The notes below the pieces were generated by a model. The model saw only the letters and a program-made list of their open reading frames with translations. It did no database searches and had not been told where the DNA came from. From Lachnospiraceae bacterium (GTDB taxonomy: Bacteria > Bacillota > Clostridia > Lachnospirales > Lachnospiraceae), in assembly GCA_024684055.1 (NCBI GenBank), contig JAIKXN010000197.1:1-42025 (forward strand): DNA of 42,025 nt, read 5' to 3'. Positions 37,061-42,025 of the stretch are shown here, one piece after another. Position 1 is the stretch's first letter. Every line of letters starts with the position of its first letter. The position numbers and the translations under genes are program-made.

Positions 37061-38149
37061 TTAATATTCAAGCGTCTCCATGTATTTCATATATTTGACT
37101 ACCATAAGAGCGATTCTGAACGTTATGGCGTCTTCAAATATTCTTAAATCGAGACCTGTGTTTTTCTGAATTTTGTCAAGTCTGTATACCAGAGTGTTTC
37201 GGTGAATGAAAAGCTGTCTTGAAGTTTCGGAAACGTTTAAGCTGTTCTCAAAAAACTTCTTGATCGTAATAATCGTTTCTTCATCAAATTCTTCCGGATT
37301 GACATTGTCAAAAATCTCTTTGATAAACATTTTGCAAAGAGGAATGGGAAGCTGGTAGATAAGTCTTCCGATTCCGAGTTCGCCGTAAGCAATGACATTT
37401 CTGTCCTCAAAGAAAATACCGCCAACATCAAGCGCCATTTTGGCTTCCTTGTATGAACGGCTGACATCCTTGATCTCGCTTACCACGGTACCGTAGGAAA
37501 TTCTTATATTCTTCGCATTCTCCTTTGAAAGAAGTTTATGAATGCCTGCAATTGCGGTATCGATCTCCTTCTGGGCATTGTCACCCTGAATCTCTTTGAT
37601 GACCACAACATTTTTTTCATCGATCGCACTTACAAAATCATGCTTGTCAGAGTTCATGTTCTCCTTAACTATCGAAAGACAGTCAAGATCCTTGTTTTCG
37701 GAATTGTCGATAAGAAGAACGACTCTCGATGCATCAAGCGGGATATGCAGTCTTTTCGCATAACCGTAAATATCCACAAGAAGAAGGTTATCAAGAAGGA
37801 GGTTCTTGATAAAGTTATCCTTGTCAAATCTCTCTTTATAAGCAACAGCCAGACTCTGAATCTGAAAAGCGGCCATCTTTCCGACAAGATATGAATTCTC
37901 GCCGCTGCTTGCGCAGATTACGATGTACTCAAGATTCTGCTCATCATAGATCTTAAAATACTGACTGCTCTGAATTTCCTGGCTGTCCGCAGGGGATTTG
38001 ACAAACTCCTGAACCTGAGCCTGGAAATTGCTCGAACCCGTCATGGTACTTGCTATGGTCTTTCCTTCCGCATCGGTAACGCAGAGATCGACTCTTGAAA
38101 TAGTTTTTATACCTTCTATTGACTGCTGTAAAATTTGGTTAGAAACCAT
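37061..38149 (-). CDS. PucR/CdaR-type transcriptional regulator
   Basis: A 362-residue regulator of the family named for sugar-diacid and purine-catabolism control. The N-terminal part (about 1-130) resembles the diacid-recognition domain (MVSNQILQQSIEGIKTISRV), the middle has a GGDEF-like fold seen in this family (RISYGTVVSEIKDVSRSYKE), and the C-terminus has the PucR helix-turn-helix (NVSETSRQLFIHRNTLVYRL, DKIQKNTGLDLRI). The start follows a TAGGAGTG site. It is the first gene of the ftsEX operon. Its ligand and targets are unknown; it may control its own operon. Confidence 0.87.
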   Translation of the reverse strand: MVSNQILQQSIEGIKTISRVDLCVTDAEGKTIASTMTGSSNFQAQVQEFVKSPADSQEIQSSQYFKIYDEQNLEYIVICASSGENSYLVGKMAAFQIQSLAVAYKERFDKDNFIKNLLLDNLLLVDIYGYAKRLHIPLDASRVVLLIDNSENKDLDCLSIVKENMNSDKHDFVSAIDEKNVVVIKEIQGDNAQKEIDTAIAGIHKLLSKENAKNIRISYGTVVSEIKDVSRSYKEAKMALDVGGIFFEDRNVIAYGELGIGRLIYQLPIPLCKMFIKEIFDNVNPEEFDEETIITIKKFFENSLNVSETSRQLFIHRNTLVYRLDKIQKNTGLDLRIFEDAITFRIALMVVKYMKYMETLEY

Positions 38150-38318
38150 TGTTTTTCACTCCTATGCAAAACTCACAAACAAAATTAATACAATTTATTA
38201 ATTTTTACTTCACCCAATTACATAGTATAATAAATTTAACAATGAAATTCTACTGTTTTTATATATTTTGTCCTTAAAAAGTTTGTCTTTTTTATAACAC
38301 AAGCCCCTGAATATGGTA

Positions 38319-38359
38319 AAAATGCACAAAAGCCCTTGTTGGGAGCCCTTGTGCATTTT
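38319..38359 (-). terminator. Intrinsic terminator of the CvfB-like gene
   Basis: AAAATGCACAA (38319-38329) pairs with TTGTGCATTTT (38349-38359). The hairpin overlaps the last codon of the gene and continues into T5 on the minus strand. The loop holds a direct repeat of ACAAGGGCT. Confidence 0.8.
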
Positions 38360-39200
38360 ATTTTCGTCCTTTTATATAAATTACTTTTTCGTCGATTTCG
38401 ATCAGTCCCTGTTTTAACAGATGGCCGACAGCCCTCTTGAACTGATTTTTGCTCATATTGCATTCGCGCTTGATGATCTCAGGCGACACTTTGTCGTTGA
38501 AGGGAAGAACACCGTCGTAAGAATTGATCACGTACATCACGTAATCCGCATCCTTGTCGATGGTCATATAGGCTTTGTCCCTGAGTGCGAGATTGAGTCT
38601 GCCGTCATCAAGAACACCCGTTACTCTCGCTTCGAATGTATCGTTTACTCTGAGTTCGCGGGTAAGTTCTTTCTTCGGGACAAGAGCCGAATATTTATCG
38701 TCAACTGCGCAGAAAGCACCGAAATTATCGGATATTTCATATACTCTTGCATTCACCCAGTCGTCTTTCTGATAATCGCTGTCCGTCGCAAGGTATTTAT
38801 AAAGCTTCATTGAAGCGCAGAGTCTGTCGGATTTGTCGGTATATGCCCTGACGAGTACTTCTTCTCCGACTTCAACTTTTTTAGTCTGTTCTTTAAAGGG
38901 AAGAAACAGGTCTTTCTCAAGTCCCCAGTTTAAGAATGCTCCGATCTTCGTAACGGAAGAGACGCTTAACAAAGCGATTTCTCCGACCGCTGTTTTAGGG
39001 ATTCTCGTTGTGGCTATAAGTCTGTCGCTTGAATCTTTGTAAAGAAACAGATCCAGCTTATCTCCGATCTGTAAATCCTTCGGAACTTCCTTTTTAGGAA
39101 GCAGAACTCTCTCTTCACGATTTCCTTCTTCGGAAAAGTATACACCGAAATCCACCGTTTTAACTGCAGTGAGATTCTGCCTTCTTCCTATTTCAAACAT
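38358..39200 (-). CDS. CvfB-like S1-domain RNA-binding protein
   Basis: A 280-residue cytoplasmic protein of the CvfB/YitL type: three S1-like OB folds in a row (about 1-65, 68-140 and 145-212; SVTKIGAFLNWGLEKDLFLP is typical) and a C-terminal winged helix (SPEIIKRECNMSKNQFKRAV, GHLLKQGLIEIDEKVIYIKG). CvfB binds RNA and affects virulence factor expression in Staphylococcus; the exact role here is unknown. It starts 12 bases after the DUF1189-like gene and ends in a terminator. Confidence 0.9.
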   Translation of the reverse strand: MFEIGRRQNLTAVKTVDFGVYFSEEGNREERVLLPKKEVPKDLQIGDKLDLFLYKDSSDRLIATTRIPKTAVGEIALLSVSSVTKIGAFLNWGLEKDLFLPFKEQTKKVEVGEEVLVRAYTDKSDRLCASMKLYKYLATDSDYQKDDWVNARVYEISDNFGAFCAVDDKYSALVPKKELTRELRVNDTFEARVTGVLDDGRLNLALRDKAYMTIDKDADYVMYVINSYDGVLPFNDKVSPEIIKRECNMSKNQFKRAVGHLLKQGLIEIDEKVIYIKGRK

Positions 39201-39212
39201 GTTTTATCCGTC

Positions 39213-41294
39213 CTAAAAAATATTGTTGCCGAATCCTCCGCGGGGCTTGTTAAACTCTTCGGCATATGTTTCTCTCTCCCATGCCGCAAAGTCGTCCGCA
39301 GAGTATCTGTTCACTGTCTTTCCGTTCTTCTTAACAGTTATAGGCTCATTTGAAGCGCCGCTTCTGGGAGGATTTGAAAGATAAAATCCGCCGTTGCCCG
39401 CTCCGAAAGGAGTACTTCCTTCCTTGGTCGTAAATGTCAGATGTGACTCACCTGAAGGTGCAGGCGATGAATATGACTGTCTTGAGGGTTTCTCCGTACC
39501 CTGGCTGACCGTAAATACAGTTCCGCCTGCCGGTGAAGCCGATGCCGTCGATGTCTGGGGCTTGTTGGCAAGTACCGATGAGAACGGATTGGATTCTTCC
39601 GTTCCGCCGATCGTCTTTCCGTAAAGACCGCCTCTGTCAAGAAGCGTTCCGGAACCGTAGTTGCTTTCATAACTTTCTTCGCTGTCCGAACCGCTGTAGT
39701 ATAAACCGTTGTATGCATCGGGAGCCGTAATCGGTCTTGCATATTTGGGTTTGGATTTCTTTGCGCCCGAAAGTGTCTGTCCTACGCCGCCGAACGTTGT
39801 AAGGTCGCTCTTGATGATTGCCGGAGCAGGTTCGGGTTCGGGTTCGGGTTCGGGTGCAGGCGCGGGTGCAGGTGCGGGTGCACCGGCTGCCACGGGCGAA
39901 GGAATCTTACCTTCAACCTCGTCGAAGATAGATCCGGGTTTTGAATTGTAAACAGCTTCCGAGAATGCGGACGCTGCCGTCGCGCTTTCCGTGTATGCCG
40001 AAGAAGCGGATGTATCGTAAGTCTCTGCCGAAGCATATGAAGATGTGTCGGCAGTGCTGTATGAAGTGCTTTCCGTCGAATACGAAGGAGCCGCCGTTGT
40101 GTAAGACGATGTCGTATTTGAGGAAGATGATGCTGTCGTAAATGTTGTCGAAGAGGTTGTCGATGAACCTGTGTATGATGAGGTCGTTGCAGTGCTGTAC
40201 ATAGAAGCAGCCGTTGCAGCCGATGACTGTTCCTCACCGGATGTACTCTTCGCTGTAAATACCGTATGAGACTCTGAAACCTTGGGAGTCGGAGCCACGG
40301 GAACAACAGATGAATTTGAAGGTTTTGAACTTCCTGTCGATCTTGTAAACATGGGAGCTTCACCGTTTGCCTTTCTTTCAAAAGGATCCGGAGGAGCAAT
40401 TTCTTCAAGTGTCTGTTTTGCACCGGGCTTGTTAAATACGATGGTACTTGTAGGTCCTGCTTCTTCCGTGGAACCGACCATCGCAAAGAACAGATAAGCC
40501 GTTCCGACGAGCAGGAAAATAATGCTTAAAAGCCAGAAAGGAATCGGAAGCGGCGAAGCCATGATCGCCATCTTAAGAATTGTTGTAATACCTGTAATGT
40601 ATAACGAAATTCTTACAAGTTCCTTATACGTATAAGGCTGCTTTACGATCTTGTTGATTCCCCAGCCTGCAAGACCGAAAATAAATCCGCTGGCTACAGC
40701 CTTGAGAATAAACACAATCATTGAAACACCGGCAACCACAAGGTAGTAAACCATGAAGTTTCTTTCCATGGAGCCGTTAAATCCTTCTCTGTTAAACATG
40801 CTGGGAAGCCCGAGAGTTTCTGCAACCTGCTTGTTGGAGAATGAGAATTTGAGACCTCTTAATACAGGTCTTACATACATTTCTTTTTTGTTAAATACCA
40901 CAAGCGAATATCCCACACCCCAGTCAGTGTAGATTTCATCCTTGCTTACGCTTGCGGCATCAGACTTATCGATTTCCGAATTAAATACGAAATAAATATT
41001 GAACGGTCCGAGGATAAAGTCCTTTTTCTCAAAATTAATCTCGCCGTCGCTGTATGAAAACTGCGGCATATTTGAAATGGCTCTCTTTGTCTGAGCAATA
41101 AATCCTTCGGGGCCGAGGCATCTTAAATACATAATTCCCCAGAATACAACTGCGGAAATAAGTGCCATAACAAATACATATACGCCGAGTCCGATCGCGG
41201 ACGGATTAGCCATTCGGTTAAAATAACGAGGCTTGACTACACCTTTAAAAGCATTTTTAAACTGACCAAATAAACCTATTCTGTTGCCTTCCAT
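39213..41294 (-). CDS. DUF1189-like membrane protein with long Ser/Thr and Pro/Glu-rich tail
   Basis: A 693-residue protein. Residues 1-275 resemble DUF1189 membrane proteins: basic start with KPRYFNRMANPSAIGLGVYV, a span at 34-57, a soluble domain of about 120 residues (YSDGEINFEKKDFILGPFNI), then spans near 181-205, 226-246 and 251-274. The rest is low complexity: Ser/Thr/Tyr/Ala-rich (about 318-450), a Pro-Ala/Pro-Glu run (472-491), then Gly/Ser/Tyr-rich sequence to NNIF. No sorting signal is visible. The start follows an AAGGGGAC site. The function is unknown; CvfB-like follows in the same operon. Confidence 0.75.
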   Translation of the reverse strand: MEGNRIGLFGQFKNAFKGVVKPRYFNRMANPSAIGLGVYVFVMALISAVVFWGIMYLRCLGPEGFIAQTKRAISNMPQFSYSDGEINFEKKDFILGPFNIYFVFNSEIDKSDAASVSKDEIYTDWGVGYSLVVFNKKEMYVRPVLRGLKFSFSNKQVAETLGLPSMFNREGFNGSMERNFMVYYLVVAGVSMIVFILKAVASGFIFGLAGWGINKIVKQPYTYKELVRISLYITGITTILKMAIMASPLPIPFWLLSIIFLLVGTAYLFFAMVGSTEEAGPTSTIVFNKPGAKQTLEEIAPPDPFERKANGEAPMFTRSTGSSKPSNSSVVPVAPTPKVSESHTVFTAKSTSGEEQSSAATAASMYSTATTSSYTGSSTTSSTTFTTASSSSNTTSSYTTAAPSYSTESTSYSTADTSSYASAETYDTSASSAYTESATAASAFSEAVYNSKPGSIFDEVEGKIPSPVAAGAPAPAPAPAPEPEPEPEPAPAIIKSDLTTFGGVGQTLSGAKKSKPKYARPITAPDAYNGLYYSGSDSEESYESNYGSGTLLDRGGLYGKTIGGTEESNPFSSVLANKPQTSTASASPAGGTVFTVSQGTEKPSRQSYSSPAPSGESHLTFTTKEGSTPFGAGNGGFYLSNPPRSGASNEPITVKKNGKTVNRYSADDFAAWERETYAEEFNKPRGGFGNNIF
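39823..39892 (-). repeat. Hexanucleotide repeat encoding Pro-Glu and Pro-Ala units
   Basis: In the plus-strand reading, GGTTCG units repeat about four times, followed by variants of GGTGCA/GGCGCG. They encode the Pro-Glu and Pro-Ala dipeptides in the tail of the DUF1189-like protein. Such a tract can change copy number in frame. Confidence 0.9.
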
Positions 41295-41380
41295 TCTGTC
41301 CCCTTAAAAGTCTCGCAAAACATAAAGTTTCGCTTTATTCTTTTCCAGCATATTAATCCAGCAAAATTAAAAAATAAAAG

Positions 41381-41405
41381 AAAAAAATCGGTTAAAAATA
41401 AACCG
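41381..41405 (-). terminator. Candidate terminator after the right-edge gene
   Basis: On the minus strand CGGTT and AACCG pair around a 7-base loop (41389-41405) and are followed by A then T7. The stem is short. It lies about 130 bases after the stop of the right-edge gene and upstream of the DUF1189-like gene. I see no good -35/-10 pair in the rest of the gap. Confidence 0.55.
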
Positions 41406-41534
41406 TCCCTTTCACGCACGATCCTTAAGTAAACTATAAACAGTTTTATTTTAACAATCCGACGTCCGAAAAAAACGTGCAGACTTTGCTTTATAATAAC
41501 AGAAAAAAACAAAAAATTAAACAGAAAAATGAAA

Positions 41535-42025
41535 TTATTTCTTTATTATGTAAATCACTTCGTAAAATCCGTTATTTTTTGTTTCATATGTCATATAATT
41601 GTCCCTTAACCAGTTGTAAATGTATTCATTCTCGTTTGAATAATAGTAAGCAGGGTTAACATCAAACGATGCATCACGAACGATAATATCGGGTTCTTTC
41701 TCGGGAAAAGTTTCATAATAACGCGAATACATCTCGTTGAATACCGTGGTTCCCTGCACCGACGGAACAGTCACCCTGTCACAGAATGTAACGTAAAAAA
41801 GCTGTTCCTGGCCTATATACAGAACATTCTCATTTCCTTTTATCAGGCTTTTTAATTCATCATATGAAAAGTTCCAGGCTTTTGCCTGATCCGCAAGGAT
41901 ATAAATTCCGGCAGCCGGTCCCTTTTCAACTTTTTCAAGGTCGGCTTTAAGCGTTACGGGGAGACACCCGTTTACCCTCAAAAGTACCATCCTGCAAGCA
42001 AACATGCAAAGAAGGATTCCTGCCA
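41535..42025 (-). CDS. C-terminal part of an unidentified membrane protein, cut by window edge
   Basis: The frame is open to the right edge, so only about 163 C-terminal residues are seen. The visible start is hydrophobic (AGILLCMFACRMVLL), probably the end of the last membrane span. A soluble domain follows with GIYILADQAKAWNFSYDELK near its start, many Tyr residues and a basic end (EVIYIIKK). The layout, spans followed by an outer C-terminal domain, is common in envelope polysaccharide and glycosyltransferase-type proteins, but I recognise no motif. The ATG at 42005 inside the hydrophobic segment is unlikely to be the true start. Confidence 0.6.
   Translation of the reverse strand, partial: AGILLCMFACRMVLLRVNGCLPVTLKADLEKVEKGPAAGIYILADQAKAWNFSYDELKSLIKGNENVLYIGQEQLFYVTFCDRVTVPSVQGTTVFNEMYSRYYETFPEKEPDIIVRDASFDVNPAYYYSNENEYIYNWLRDNYMTYETKNNGFYEVIYIIKK

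Noticed and set aside
39823-39892. Repeat tract as a CRISPR or recombination site
   Set aside because: It is an in-frame codon repeat of six bases inside a coding region, with no spacers.
39782-40486. 234-codon Arg/His/Leu-rich minus-strand frame
   Set aside because: It is the shifted frame of the low-complexity tail of the DUF1189-like gene; its composition is a by-product of the Ser/Thr codon repeats.

Overview
The window reads as a contiguous chromosomal segment of a motile, Gram-positive Firmicute, most likely a Lachnospiraceae-type Clostridium relative (Butyrivibrio/Roseburia-like). This is inferred from the AT-leaning base composition, Clostridia-type RpoB/RpoC, an L10 leader with an attenuator, a CdaA-CdaR pair, the order Mbl-FlhO-FlhP and a ComFC-YvyF pair. 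Nearly every gene lies on the minus strand; the one clear exception is a FliD-like gene at 10961-12262. I see no insertion sequence, phage, CRISPR array or tRNA.

Region 1 (1-10574) is the transcription/translation core, read right to left: rpmG, secE, nusG, rplK, rplA, a terminator, then a new promoter with an L10 leader, rplJ, rplL, a strong terminator-like hairpin, rpoB and rpoC (cut by the left edge). Regulatory elements are well resolved: sigma-A promoters with 17-bp spacers before rpmG and rplJ, an L10 leader with an attenuator hairpin, and a probable L1-binding stem before rplK.

Region 2 (10575-17879) holds the plus-strand FliD-like gene with a folded leader, a bidirectional terminator, HPr (ptsH) with its own promoter, and a c-di-AMP operon (two unknown membrane proteins, CdaA, CdaR) that follows yvyF and comFC. 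Region 3 (17880-23231) is recD2, a FlgJ-type rod-binding protein, FlhP, FlhO and Mbl: flagellar rod genes interleaved with cell-shape and DNA-repair genes. Degenerate 67-bp-spaced duplications sit just after recD2 and flhP.

Region 4 (23460-28455) is uvrB-uvrA under a clear sigma-A promoter with a Bacillus-type LexA/SOS box. Region 5 (28538-32575) is the most unusual part: a two-gene cassette of a membrane-tethered CDP-glycerol glycerophosphotransferase and a 927-residue protein that fuses a YidC/Oxa1-like domain to an LTA-synthase/sulfatase-type domain. I regard it as the best candidate for an undescribed envelope-polymer system. Region 6 (32672-38149) is a division/peptidoglycan operon: a PucR/CdaR-type regulator, ftsE, ftsX, a coiled-coil M23 hydrolase and a C-terminal processing protease. 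Region 7 (38358-42025) has a CvfB-like S1 protein, a DUF1189-like membrane protein with a long low-complexity tail, and the C-terminal end of an unidentified membrane protein cut by the right edge.

All calls come from reading the sequence and remembered family motifs; no database search was run.
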